From Dyella sp. A6 (GTDB lineage Bacteria > Pseudomonadota > Gammaproteobacteria > Xanthomonadales > Rhodanobacteraceae): a DNA stretch of 64,000 nucleotides. The DNA is taken from assembly GCF_036320485.1 (NCBI RefSeq), contig NZ_CP132911.1, forward strand, positions 372,001-436,000, read 5' to 3'. The notes under the pieces were generated by a model. The model was not told the origin of the DNA, ran no database searches, and was given only the letters and a program-made list of their open reading frames with translations. Each line of letters starts with the position of its first letter. Position 1 is the stretch's first letter. This document shows positions 16,656 through 25,816 of the stretch, in pieces. The translations under genes and the position numbers were made by a program.

Positions 16656-18236
16656 ATGCATGACATCAACGTCGTTGACCTGTCACGTCTGCAATTCGCG
16701 CTAACCGCGCTCTATCACTTCCTTTTCGTGCCGCTCACCCTTGGGCTGTCCTTCCTGCTGGCCGCGATGGAGACGGTCTACGTCACCACCGGCAAGGAGA
16801 TCTATCGGCAGATCACCCAGTTCTGGGGCAAGCTGTTCCTGATCAACTTCGCCATCGGCGTGGCCACCGGCCTCACCATGGAGTTCGAGTTCGGGACCAA
16901 CTGGTCGTTCTATTCCAGCTTCGTCGGCGACATTTTCGGTGCGCCGCTGGCGATCGAGGGTCTGATGGCCTTCTTCCTGGAAGCCACCTTCATCGGCATG
17001 ATGGTGTTCGGCTGGGAGCGCCTGAAGCGCGGCCAGCACCTGGCGGTGACCTACCTGGTGGCGTTCGGTTCGAACTTCTCCGCACTGTGGATCCTGATCG
17101 CCAACAGCTTCATGCAGGCGCCCGAAGGTGCGCATTTCAATCCGGTCACCATGCGCCTGGAGCTGAGCAGCTTTTCGGACCTGATCTTCAGTCACGACGC
17201 GCAGGCCAAGTTCGTGCATACCAGCATCGCCGGCTACGTGACCGCTGCGGTGTTCGTGGCGGGCATCAGCGCGTGGTATCTGCTGAAGAACCGTCACACC
17301 GAGCTGGCGCGGCGCTCGTTCCGCATGGCGGTGCTGTTCGGCGTGCTGTCCACCGCCGGTGTAATCACCCTGGGCGATGCACTGGGCTTCATCGGCGGCC
17401 AGGCGCAGCCGACCAAGCTGGCGGCGATGGAGGGCCTGTGGAAGACCGAACCGGCGCCGATGCCGTTCAACGTGATTGCCTTCCCGTCGCAGAAGAACCA
17501 GACGAACTACGGTGAGATACAGGTGCCGTATGCGCTGTCGCTGCTGGAAACGCATTCGCTGGAAGGCACGGTGCCGGCGGTGGACGCGCTGGAGAAGCAG
17601 GCGGCCCGGCGCATAGAGAACGGCATTCCCGCGGTGGAGGCGTTGAAGACGCTGTCCGCCAAGCCGGGCGATGTGGCGGCGATGGATCAGTTCAATGCCC
17701 ACCAGAAGGACCTGGGCTACGGTTTCCTGCTGCAGCGCTATGCGCCAGATGTGAGCAAGGCGACGCCGGCCGAGATCGCCGCCGCGGCACGCGACACCAT
17801 TCCGCAGGTGGCACCGGTGTTCTGGTCGTTCCGCGTGATGGTCGGGATGGGTCTGGCGATGCTGGCCTACTTCGTGCTGGCGGTGATCTACACCATGCGC
17901 AACCGGGTCGAGCGCAAGCGCTGGTTCCTCAAGCTCGCGGTGTGGATGATTCCGGTGCCGTTCCTGGCCTGCGAGACAGGCTGGGTGGTCGCCGAACTGG
18001 GGCGGCAGCCATGGACGGTGTACGGCATTCTGCCGACCTGGATGTCCGCATCGACCCACAGCGTGGGCTACATGATCTTCTCGCTGATCGGCTTCGTGGC
18101 GATCTATTCGATCTTCATCGTGATCGAGATGTTCCTGATGCTGCGGGCGATCCGGCGCGGTCCGGACGACCATGAAAGCGGCATTTCCCATGGCGGGTCG
18201 CACGTCGACCGACTGGCCGGCTACGCGGAGGGTTGA
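16656..18236 (+). CDS. cydA: Cytochrome bd ubiquinol oxidase subunit I
   Basis: 526 residues, close to E. coli CydA. His21 (LYHFLF) corresponds to the heme ligand near the N-terminus; the quinol-binding periplasmic region is long (about residues 250-385), and GRQPWTVYGILPT is the family hallmark. The long loop supports a CydA rather than a short-loop CioA-type subunit. It forms the heme b558/b595/d membrane oxidase that works at low oxygen. First gene of cydABX-DC, preceded by a perfect FNR-type box. ATG 16656 matches family starts. Confidence 0.96.
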   Translation: MHDINVVDLSRLQFALTALYHFLFVPLTLGLSFLLAAMETVYVTTGKEIYRQITQFWGKLFLINFAIGVATGLTMEFEFGTNWSFYSSFVGDIFGAPLAIEGLMAFFLEATFIGMMVFGWERLKRGQHLAVTYLVAFGSNFSALWILIANSFMQAPEGAHFNPVTMRLELSSFSDLIFSHDAQAKFVHTSIAGYVTAAVFVAGISAWYLLKNRHTELARRSFRMAVLFGVLSTAGVITLGDALGFIGGQAQPTKLAAMEGLWKTEPAPMPFNVIAFPSQKNQTNYGEIQVPYALSLLETHSLEGTVPAVDALEKQAARRIENGIPAVEALKTLSAKPGDVAAMDQFNAHQKDLGYGFLLQRYAPDVSKATPAEIAAAARDTIPQVAPVFWSFRVMVGMGLAMLAYFVLAVIYTMRNRVERKRWFLKLAVWMIPVPFLACETGWVVAELGRQPWTVYGILPTWMSASTHSVGYMIFSLIGFVAIYSIFIVIEMFLMLRAIRRGPDDHESGISHGGSHVDRLAGYAEG

Positions 18237-18239
18237 TCG

Positions 18240-19373
18240 ATGGAACTGTATGCTTCGCTTCAGGTGATCTGGTGGTTGCTGCTCGGCGTGCTGCTGCTCG
18301 CCCTGGGCGTGATGATGGGTATGGACATGGGCGTGGGTACCATCCTGCGTTACGTGGGCCGCAACGACACCGAGCGCCGCGTGGCGCTGAACGTCATCGG
18401 TCCGCACTGGGAGGGCAACCAGGTCTGGTTCGTGCTTGGTGGCGGCGCCGCATTCGCGGCCTTTCCGCTCATCTACGCCACCGCGTTCTCGGGTTTCTAC
18501 GTGGTGATGCTCCTGCTGCTGTGGAGCATGATCTTGCGTCCGCTCGCCTTCGAGTACCGCCGGAAGCTGCCTTCGCAAGGCTGGCGCAACATGTGGGACT
18601 GGGCACTGCTCATCAGCGGCCTGGTGCCTATGGTGGTGTTCGGTGCGGCCTTCGGCAACCTGTTCCAGGGCGTGCCGTTCCACTTCGACTGGAGCATCAC
18701 CTCGACCTATACCGGCTCGTTCCTTGGCCTGCTGAATCCGTTCGCGATCCTGTGCGGACTGCTGTCGCTGTCGATGTCGGTGTTCATGGGTTCGGTCACC
18801 CTGATGAACGGGGCCGAGGGCGCGATCTACGACAGGGCACGCAGCCTGACGCGGGTGGCGGCGATCGCGGCGATCGTGCTGTTCGCCATCGGTGGCTTCT
18901 GGGTGCACGGCATGTCCGGCTATGTGATGGGCTCGAATCCGGGGGCGGGCGTTCCACAGACGCCGCTGCAACAGACCGTGACAATGGCTGCCGGTGCCTG
19001 GTTCACGAACTTCCGTGCCCATCCGGTGCTGTGGCTGGTGCCGGCGATCGGCTTCGCCGGCATGCTGCTGGGCATGCTTGCCGCGTACGCCAACCGCTCG
19101 CACCTTGCCTGGTGGCTCGGTGCATTGGCCTGGCTAGGCGTGATCGGCACGGCCGGCGTGGCACTGTTCCCGTTCCTGCTGCCGTCCAGCAGCGTGCCGG
19201 CACAGAGCCTGACCGTGTGGAACGCCAGCTCCAGCCGGCTCACCCTGAGCTGGATGCTCGGTTTCGCGGCGGTCTTCGTGCCGCTGATCGTGTGGTACAC
19301 CAGCTGGGCGTTCTACGTGATGCGCGGCAAGGTCACGGCTGCCGACATCGCGGCTGACGAACACGCTTACTGA
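18240..19373 (+). CDS. cydB: Cytochrome bd ubiquinol oxidase subunit II
   Basis: 377 residues, standard CydB length, with about eight membrane helices. WWLLLGVLLLALGVMMGMDMGVG and NEVWF-like GNQVWFVLGGGAAFAAFP are conserved blocks. It starts 4 bases after the cydA stop and partners CydA in the oxidase. Confidence 0.96.
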   Translation: MELYASLQVIWWLLLGVLLLALGVMMGMDMGVGTILRYVGRNDTERRVALNVIGPHWEGNQVWFVLGGGAAFAAFPLIYATAFSGFYVVMLLLLWSMILRPLAFEYRRKLPSQGWRNMWDWALLISGLVPMVVFGAAFGNLFQGVPFHFDWSITSTYTGSFLGLLNPFAILCGLLSLSMSVFMGSVTLMNGAEGAIYDRARSLTRVAAIAAIVLFAIGGFWVHGMSGYVMGSNPGAGVPQTPLQQTVTMAAGAWFTNFRAHPVLWLVPAIGFAGMLLGMLAAYANRSHLAWWLGALAWLGVIGTAGVALFPFLLPSSSVPAQSLTVWNASSSRLTLSWMLGFAAVFVPLIVWYTSWAFYVMRGKVTAADIAADEHAY

Positions 19374-19382
19374 GGACGCCTC

Positions 19383-19601
19383 ATGAAAACCTTCATGCAA
19401 TTCATCCTGTTCATGGTGCTTGCTGTCGTGGTCATCGTGATCGCCGTGATGCTGGGCGACAGCGGGGCGTGGTATTTCGCCTGGCTGGTGGGCACCACCA
19501 TGATCGTGTTGATCGCCGCGGCAGGCGGTGTCCTGCTGGACACCCAGGAAGAACAGGCACGCGAGAAAGCGAAGGCCCGCGCGGTGCCGCACGGGCAGTG
19601 A
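19383..19601 (+). CDS. cydX: Cytochrome bd small subunit, CydX-like with an extra N-terminal helix
   Basis: 72 residues with two membrane segments. The second, WYFAWLVGTTMIVLIAAAGG, aligns with the start of E. coli CydX (WYFAWILGT). The first, FMQFILFMVLAVVVIVIAVML, has no counterpart in the single-helix 37-residue CydX. A charged tail follows (EEQAREKAKAR). A GAGGA ribosome site lies 6 bases before the ATG, and it follows cydB by 9 bases. Probably stabilises the hemes of the oxidase; what the first helix does is unknown. Confidence 0.82.
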   Translation: MKTFMQFILFMVLAVVVIVIAVMLGDSGAWYFAWLVGTTMIVLIAAAGGVLLDTQEEQAREKAKARAVPHGQ

Positions 19602-19647
19602 TCGCGGCGAAGCGCATGGCGTGCCTTCCACCGGTGGTGTGCAGCCC

Positions 19648-21393
19648 ATGCTGAGTGCGCCTTCCGCCTGGTTGCGTGAGCAGGCCCGCCCGGTGCGGCA
19701 CCTGCTCACGCGCGGCATGCTGGCCGGTGCCGCGCAGGCCGTACTGATGTGCCTGGGTGCCTGGCTGGTGGCCCACGCGCTGAGCGCTGCGATTTTCGGT
19801 GGCCAGGGCCTGCATGGACTCTGGCCGGTGCTGCTGGCGCTGCCGCTGCTGGCGCTGCTCCGTTTCGGCTTGACCCTGTGGCAGCGCCGGCTGACCTTCG
19901 ACGCAGGCGCGCGTGTCAGCGCCCAGGTCCGCCGGGCGCTTGAACAGCGTCTGCAGGTGTTGGGTCCGCGCTGGGCCGCGCAGCAGTCCGGCGGCGACCA
20001 GGTCACCCGGCTGGTCGATGGTGTAGACGCACTGGTGCCCTATTACGCGGGCTATCTGCCGCAGACTGCGCTGGCGGTGATCGTGCCTGCGCTCATCGTG
20101 CTGGTGGTGCTCGGTGCCGATCCGTGGTCGGCGCTGGTGTTGCTGGTGACTGCACCGCTGATACCGCTGTTCATGGTGCTGGCGGGGCAGGCGGCAGAGC
20201 GGGCCAGCCAGCGTCGCTGGAAGCAACTGCGCCGCATGGGTGCACATTTCATGGATGCCTTGTCGGGCCTGACCACGCTGCGCCTGTTCCGTGCGGTCGC
20301 GCGCGAACGCGAGCTGCTGGCGGCCACCGGCGAGGCCTACCGTCGCGACACCATGGCGGTGCTGCGGGTGGCGTTCCTGTCGGCGCTGGTGCTGGAGTTC
20401 TTCGCCACGGTGAGCATCGCGGTGCTGGCGGTGCTGATCGGTTTCCGGCTGATGTGGGGCAAGCTGGGGTTCGAGCCCGGGTTGTTCGTGCTGCTGCTGG
20501 CGCCCGAATTCTTCCTGCCGCTGCGGTCGCTCGGTACCCAGCGGCATCGCCGCATGGACGCCGTGGCCGCCGCCGAAGACCTGGTGGCCCTGCTCGCCAT
20601 GCCCGTCGACTCCGAGCCTGTGCCGTCGGCAGACCGGGAATCGCATGCCGCCATGCCGATGGACACGATCCGGATTGCGTTCGAACACGTCGTGTTCGGT
20701 TATGACGCCGACCGCAGCGTGCTGCAGGGCGTCGACCTGGCCATACCTGCCGGCACTTCACTGACTGTGGTCGGCACCAGTGGCAGCGGCAAGAGCACCC
20801 TGCTGGCCCTGCTGATGGGTTTTGCGCAGCCGGACGGCGGCCGCATCCTGGTCAACGGACAGGATCTGGTGGGACTGGACATGCCGGCATGGCGGCGACA
20901 CATCGCATGGGTGCCGCAGCGTGCCCACGTGTTCCATGGCAGCCTGCGCGACAACCTGCTGCTGGCCGCGCCGGATGCCGACCGGGTGACACTGGAACGT
21001 GCGCTGCAGGCGGCGGTACTCGGGCCGCTGGTGGCCCGTCTTCCGCAGGGACTGGACACGCCGCTGGGCGAGCGCGGCGAGGGCCTCTCCGGGGGTGAAC
21101 GCCAGCGGCTGGCGCTGGCACGGGCGTGGCTGCGCGACGTGCCGCTGCTGCTGCTGGACGAACCGATGCAACACCTCGATGCCGCCACCGCTGCCGCCGT
21201 CGATGGGGCTCTGGCGCGTCTCGCGCTCGGGCGCACGGTGATCCGCGTGGCGCACCGGCTGGATGCCATCGGCGAGCATGAACAGGTCGCCGTGATGGCC
21301 CAGGGGCGAGTGGTCGAGACCGGTATAGCCGCCGAACTCCGCACGAAGGGCGGCGCCTTCGCGCGCCTGCTGGCGGCGGATCGCGCGGCATGA
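19648..21393 (+). CDS. cydD: Thiol reductant ABC exporter subunit CydD
   Basis: 581 residues: six-helix exporter domain then an ATPase with Walker A GTSGSGKST, signature LSGGERQRLALARAW and Walker B LLLLDEPMQHLD. With CydC it exports glutathione/cysteine to the periplasm, which is needed for cytochrome bd maturation. The start at ATG 19648 follows the CydX-like gene by 46 bases; an upstream extension to 19528 has shadow composition. Its stop overlaps cydC by 4 bases. Confidence 0.93.
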   Translation: MLSAPSAWLREQARPVRHLLTRGMLAGAAQAVLMCLGAWLVAHALSAAIFGGQGLHGLWPVLLALPLLALLRFGLTLWQRRLTFDAGARVSAQVRRALEQRLQVLGPRWAAQQSGGDQVTRLVDGVDALVPYYAGYLPQTALAVIVPALIVLVVLGADPWSALVLLVTAPLIPLFMVLAGQAAERASQRRWKQLRRMGAHFMDALSGLTTLRLFRAVARERELLAATGEAYRRDTMAVLRVAFLSALVLEFFATVSIAVLAVLIGFRLMWGKLGFEPGLFVLLLAPEFFLPLRSLGTQRHRRMDAVAAAEDLVALLAMPVDSEPVPSADRESHAAMPMDTIRIAFEHVVFGYDADRSVLQGVDLAIPAGTSLTVVGTSGSGKSTLLALLMGFAQPDGGRILVNGQDLVGLDMPAWRRHIAWVPQRAHVFHGSLRDNLLLAAPDADRVTLERALQAAVLGPLVARLPQGLDTPLGERGEGLSGGERQRLALARAWLRDVPLLLLDEPMQHLDAATAAAVDGALARLALGRTVIRVAHRLDAIGEHEQVAVMAQGRVVETGIAAELRTKGGAFARLLAADRAA

Positions 21394-23126
21394 GCGACGA
21401 TCGCTCCGATCTTCTGCATCGCTTGCTGGCCCTGCCGTTGCGGCGCGACCGGGCGTGGATGCTGGCCGGCACCGTGGTGGCCTTGCTCAGCACGCTTTCG
21501 GGCATCGGCCTGCTGGCGGTGTCCGGCCATTTCATCACCAGCATGGCGATCGCCGGTGCGACCGGCGCGGCGATCAACTACTACACGCCCGCGGCCTTGA
21601 TCCGGCTGTTCGCGATCCTGCGTACCGGTGGTCGTTACATCGAGCGACTGGTGACCCACGAGGCCACCCTGCGGGTGCTGGCGCGGTTGCGCCTCTGGCT
21701 GTTCGATCGGCTGGTACCGCTGGCACCGGCGCGGCTGGGCGGCCTGCGCAGTGCCGAGCTGTTCTCGCGCCTGCGCGCCGACGTGGATGCACTGGAACAT
21801 GCCTACCTGGGGGTGGCCGTGCCGCTGCTGGTGGCCGCCGGCGTGACCCTGGTGGTGCTGGCGGTAGCGGCCGGTTTCCTGCCGCTGTTCGCGCTTGCGC
21901 TGGCCGTGCTGTGCGTGATCGCCGGCGTGCTATTGCCGCGCTGGGCGTTGCGGCATGGCCGCGCCGACGGCGAAGCCGCGGTGCGTCATGCCGAAACCCT
22001 GCGCATGCTGGCCGCAGACGGCTTGCAGGGCCGTGCCGAGCTGGCGCTGTACGGTGCCGAAGCGGCGCATGCCGAACGCGTGGCGCAGGTGACCGTGCAG
22101 CTGCAGCAGGCGCGCGCGCGGACCGACCGCCTGCAGGCCACTGGCAGTGCAGGCGTCACGCTGGCGGGGCAGTTGGCGGTCGTCGCTGCGCTGCTGCTCG
22201 GCATTCCGGCGGTGGGCGCAGCCGCACTGGCCGCACCCGAGCTGACCATGCTGGTGCTGCTGTCGCTGGGAGCCTTCGAGGCGATCGCGCCGCTGCCGGA
22301 GGCGTGGGCGCAGCTGGGTGCCATGCTGGCATCGGCGCGGCCGGTGTTCGCGCTGGCCGACACGCTGCCGGCAGTGACCGAGCCGGCGACTGCCAGCCCG
22401 GCAGTGCGCGACAGCGGCATCGCGATGCGCCAGCTGCGCCTGCGTCACGGCACGGATACCCGCTGGGCGCTCGATGGCGTGGATCTCGATCTGCCGCCGG
22501 GCCGGCGGCTGGCGCTGGTCGGTCCCTCGGGGGCGGGCAAGTCCAGCCTGGTCGGCGCGCTGCTGCGTTTTCTGCCCTATGAAGGGACGATCACCCTGGG
22601 TGGCGTATCGCTGGATGCGTGGCACGGCAACGACGTGCGCGCCCGCATCGCGGTGGTCGACCAGCAGCCTTACCTGTTCGGTGCCAGCCTGCGCGACAAC
22701 CTGCGCGTCGCGCGCCCCGACGCCAGCGACGAGGCCATCCTTGCGGCGCTGGAGCAGGCCCAGCTGGGTGACTACGTGGCGAGTCTGCCGCATGGCCTGA
22801 CCACCTGGGTGGGGGAGAACGGAGTACGCGTGTCCGGTGGCGAGGCACGGCGCATCGCGATCGCGCGCGCGCTGCTCGCGGACGCGCCGGTGCTGGTGCT
22901 GGACGAACCGCTGGAGGGGCTGGATGCGGGCACGGCGGCGGACCTCTACCGTGCCTTGAGCGTGGCCACGCGGGGGCGCAGCGTGCTGCTCATCACGCAC
23001 CGCCTGGGCGGCCTGTCCACGCTGGTGGACGAGGTGGCCAGCATCCGCGAGGGGCGTGTCGTCGGCTGCGTTTCCACCGGCGATTACCTAGGGCAGCGGT
23101 CGAGCGGGCACAGCTGCGTGGCGTGA
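21390..23126 (+). CDS. cydC: Thiol reductant ABC exporter subunit CydC
   Basis: 578 residues: membrane domain with TGGRYIERLVTHEATLRVLARLR, typical of CydC, then ATPase with Walker A GPSGAGKSS, signature VSGGEARRIAIARALL and Walker B VLVLDEPLEGLD. It forms the heterodimeric exporter with CydD. It overlaps the cydD stop (ATGA) and ends the five-gene cytochrome bd operon. Confidence 0.93.
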   Translation: MSDDRSDLLHRLLALPLRRDRAWMLAGTVVALLSTLSGIGLLAVSGHFITSMAIAGATGAAINYYTPAALIRLFAILRTGGRYIERLVTHEATLRVLARLRLWLFDRLVPLAPARLGGLRSAELFSRLRADVDALEHAYLGVAVPLLVAAGVTLVVLAVAAGFLPLFALALAVLCVIAGVLLPRWALRHGRADGEAAVRHAETLRMLAADGLQGRAELALYGAEAAHAERVAQVTVQLQQARARTDRLQATGSAGVTLAGQLAVVAALLLGIPAVGAAALAAPELTMLVLLSLGAFEAIAPLPEAWAQLGAMLASARPVFALADTLPAVTEPATASPAVRDSGIAMRQLRLRHGTDTRWALDGVDLDLPPGRRLALVGPSGAGKSSLVGALLRFLPYEGTITLGGVSLDAWHGNDVRARIAVVDQQPYLFGASLRDNLRVARPDASDEAILAALEQAQLGDYVASLPHGLTTWVGENGVRVSGGEARRIAIARALLADAPVLVLDEPLEGLDAGTAADLYRALSVATRGRSVLLITHRLGGLSTLVDEVASIREGRVVGCVSTGDYLGQRSSGHSCVA

Positions 23127-23154
23127 CCGGCCTGCGCGGTGCCGGCCGATCGGC

Positions 23155-23168
23155 TTGATCACGGTCAA
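23155..23168. promoter_or_regulatory. FNR/Anr box upstream of hemN
   Basis: TTGAT-CACG-GTCAA, one base from the full FNR consensus. The centre is only 41.5 bases before the hemN ATG, exactly where a class II box would sit if transcription began at the start codon. Confidence 0.75.
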
Positions 23169-23202
23169 CACCGGCTGTGCGGCGACCGCGCAGACTGCGG
23201 CC

Positions 23203-24612
23203 ATGAACGCCGTCCTGCATGCCCCCGTATTCGACCGCGAACTGATCGCCCGCTACGACGGACGCGGCCCGCGCTATACCAGCTATCCGACCGCGCTGCA
23301 GTTTCGCGACGACTTCGGCGAGGCCGACCTCAAGGCGGCCGTCGCTGCGTCCGATGCGGCCGACAGCGAACGTCCGCTGTCGCTTTATGTGCACGTGCCG
23401 TTCTGCCGCAGCCCGTGTTTCTATTGCGGCTGCAACCGCGTGATCAGCCGCGACCCGACGCGGGCCGATCATTACCTCCAGTGGCTGTTCCGCGAGGTGG
23501 AGCAGGTGGCCCGGCTGTTCGGTGCCGGGCACCGGGTGCGCCAGGTGCGCCAGGTGCATCTGGGCGGCGGCACGCCGAACTTTCTCGACATACCGCGCAT
23601 GCAGTCGCTGATGGACGCACTGGCGCGGCATTTCCGCTTCGACGAGGTGGAGCAGCGCGAATTCGGCATCGAGGTAGACCCGCGCTTTGCCGATGGCGAT
23701 TACGTGCGCGCACTGGCCGCGATGGGGTTCAACCGGCTCTCGTTGGGTATCCAGGATTTCGACCCCGCGGTACAGCGGGCGGTCAACCGCGAGCATGGCG
23801 TGGAGCCCACCCGCGTGCTGGTCGACGAGGCCCGTGCCGCCGGTTTCCGTTCGATCAACATGGACCTGATCTACGGCCTTCCGCTGCAGACTCCGGTGGC
23901 GTTCGCACGCACCCTCGACGAGGTGATCGCGATCGGCCCGGACCGCATTGCCGTGTACGGTTACGCGCACCTGCCGAGCCTGTTCAAGGCCCAGCGGCAG
24001 ATCAAGACCGAGGAACTGCCCGATGCCGCCACCCGGCTGGAACTGTTCGGCCGCGCGCTGACTGGGCTGCAGGCGGCCGGCTACGTATACATAGGTATGG
24101 ATCACTTCGCGCGCAGCGACGACGAGCTGGCGCAGGCGCAGCGTGCCGGCACTCTGCAGCGCAACTTCCAGGGCTATTCGACGCATGGCGATTGCGACAT
24201 CGTGGGGCTGGGGGTCAGCGCGATCAGCCGCATCGGCGACAGCTACAGCCAGAACGCGCGCGATCTGGCCGCTTACGAGGGGCTGCTCGATGGCGGCCAC
24301 CTACCGGTGGTGCGCGGGCTGCTGCTCGATCGTGACGATCTGATCCGCCGCGAGCTGATCGGCGAGCTGATGTGTCACGGGGCGATCGACGTGCAGGCCT
24401 TCGGCCGGCGCCATGGGCTAGTGTTCGGCGACTACTTCGCGGACAGCCTGGCGCGCCTGCAGTCGTTCGTCGATGATGGCCTGGTGGTCGGCGACATGCG
24501 ACGGCTGCAGGTCACCTCGCGTGGCCGCCTGCTGCTGCGGAACATCGCCATGTGCTTCGACCGCTACGCCGGTGCGCAGGCAGACGCCGCGCGCTATTCG
24601 AAGACGATCTGA
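23203..24612 (+). CDS. hemN: Oxygen-independent coproporphyrinogen III oxidase
   Basis: 469 residues, HemN length. The radical SAM cluster ligands are in VPFCRSPCFYCGC (Cys68, Cys72, Cys75), preceded by the GPRYTSYPTA N-terminal signature; HGDCDIVGLGVSAIS and the HemN C-terminal domain follow. It makes protoporphyrinogen for heme when oxygen is scarce, consistent with the FNR-type box directly upstream and the cytochrome bd genes before it. ATG 23203 has no clear ribosome site; see the leaderless hypothesis. Confidence 0.96.
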   Translation: MNAVLHAPVFDRELIARYDGRGPRYTSYPTALQFRDDFGEADLKAAVAASDAADSERPLSLYVHVPFCRSPCFYCGCNRVISRDPTRADHYLQWLFREVEQVARLFGAGHRVRQVRQVHLGGGTPNFLDIPRMQSLMDALARHFRFDEVEQREFGIEVDPRFADGDYVRALAAMGFNRLSLGIQDFDPAVQRAVNREHGVEPTRVLVDEARAAGFRSINMDLIYGLPLQTPVAFARTLDEVIAIGPDRIAVYGYAHLPSLFKAQRQIKTEELPDAATRLELFGRALTGLQAAGYVYIGMDHFARSDDELAQAQRAGTLQRNFQGYSTHGDCDIVGLGVSAISRIGDSYSQNARDLAAYEGLLDGGHLPVVRGLLLDRDDLIRRELIGELMCHGAIDVQAFGRRHGLVFGDYFADSLARLQSFVDDGLVVGDMRRLQVTSRGRLLLRNIAMCFDRYAGAQADAARYSKTI

Positions 24613-24664
24613 GTCGGACCATCTGAGCGGAACTATTCGCTAGGACATGCAGTGGGGCGCATGG

Positions 24665-25669
24665 TCATGATTCCGAGATCGCCAGCACGCATGCATCCGC
24701 GCGGAAGCTGCGGCAGCACAGCGAAAAGGACGAAACATGCTGCGATGTCACGACCGGGCCGAGCAGGCCTTCCAGGTAGCCGCCGAAGAAGCTGCAGCCC
24801 TGGCCGTCGGCCGGGGTGCACAGCGGGCTGTTGCGGATGTGCAGGTGGCCGTCCACATGCTCGACCACGACCAGCTCGCTCAGGTCGGGCAGGCCAATCT
24901 GCTCGATCGCACTGGCCAGGCTCAGCTTTCGGCCGGATGCGTGGCGGCGCTGGAGCACCCAGGTGCCGAGGCGCCGTCCCACTTCGTGCAGCGTGGCTTC
25001 GCGTGCGCCTTCGGCCAGCGTGGCCAGCATGCTTTGCAGGGTCGGGAAGATCTGCGGATACGCCTTGGTCAGTCGTGGCCAGGCGATATCGATGGCGTCC
25101 GTGTCGGCTTCCAGCGGAACGACCTCGGCGTAGGGCTCGAGCTCGGGTTCGGCCGCTGGTGCGGGGGCTGTCGGCGGAGTCGCCAGCATGAAATCCGACA
25201 TCTGCAGCGAGAGCAGTTCGGTGTCGGCCAGCGGATATGCCGGTGGCACCAGTTCCGGTTCGTCTGGCATGGCTTGCTCCGCAAGCACGTCGGACTGCGC
25301 CGGCGGTGCGGACGATACGGGTGTCGCCGAGCTGCGGGTGGACATGGCCGGCGCTGGCGCCGGTTCGGGGCGAGGTGGCAGCGGCGGTTGCGGGTATGAG
25401 CGCGAAGCGGCGAAGTGAGGCTTCAGCGTGTCGGCCTCGAACAGCGAGATCTCATAGCTGATCAGCCGTTCGCAGGCATCCAGTGCCGACTCCAGGGCAC
25501 GCTTCCGGCGTGGATGGCCGCGCACGACCATAGTCAGCAGCACGCCGTTCCGGTCCTGCACGATACGTTGCCGGAGCAGGGTGAACCCGGTTTCGACAAC
25601 CGCCCCGCCGACTTCGGCGAGAAGTCCGTCGCGCGATACCGAGAGGGTCTGGATTTCCAGCTCGATCAT
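24665..25669 (-). CDS. ACT-like plus V4R-like domain protein of unknown function
   Basis: 334 residues. An ACT-like fold is suggested at 1-80 (MIELEIQTLSVSRDGLLAEVGGAVVETG, then VVRGHPRRKRALESALDACE). A Pro/Ala-rich linker of about 110 residues follows. The C-terminal 140 residues look like a V4R (4-vinyl reductase) small-molecule domain with Cys284, Cys292, Cys318/319 and Cys327, a possible metal site. ATG 25669 begins the ACT region. No DNA-binding domain is seen. Convergent with hemN, 52 bases apart. It may sense a hydrocarbon or tetrapyrrole-like ligand, as V4R proteins can (inference); not recognised as a named protein. Confidence 0.6.
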   Translation of the reverse strand: MIELEIQTLSVSRDGLLAEVGGAVVETGFTLLRQRIVQDRNGVLLTMVVRGHPRRKRALESALDACERLISYEISLFEADTLKPHFAASRSYPQPPLPPRPEPAPAPAMSTRSSATPVSSAPPAQSDVLAEQAMPDEPELVPPAYPLADTELLSLQMSDFMLATPPTAPAPAAEPELEPYAEVVPLEADTDAIDIAWPRLTKAYPQIFPTLQSMLATLAEGAREATLHEVGRRLGTWVLQRRHASGRKLSLASAIEQIGLPDLSELVVVEHVDGHLHIRNSPLCTPADGQGCSFFGGYLEGLLGPVVTSQHVSSFSLCCRSFRADACVLAISES

Positions 25670-25816
25670 GGCCCCCCCTGGGTCGATGCTGGCGGAACGA
25701 TGCCGTGGACGGCGCAGGCGCGTCCACGTCTGCAGTCTATCCGACACCCGCGCGCGGCGGATCGTTCCTGCGACGTATGTCGGTGCAGGAACAGCCGTGC
25801 GCAGGGCGATGGTGGA

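Noticed and set aside
16701..19103. 800-codon minus-strand frame opposite cydA-cydB
   Set aside because: Antisense shadow with low-complexity basic composition; cydAB motifs are on the plus strand.
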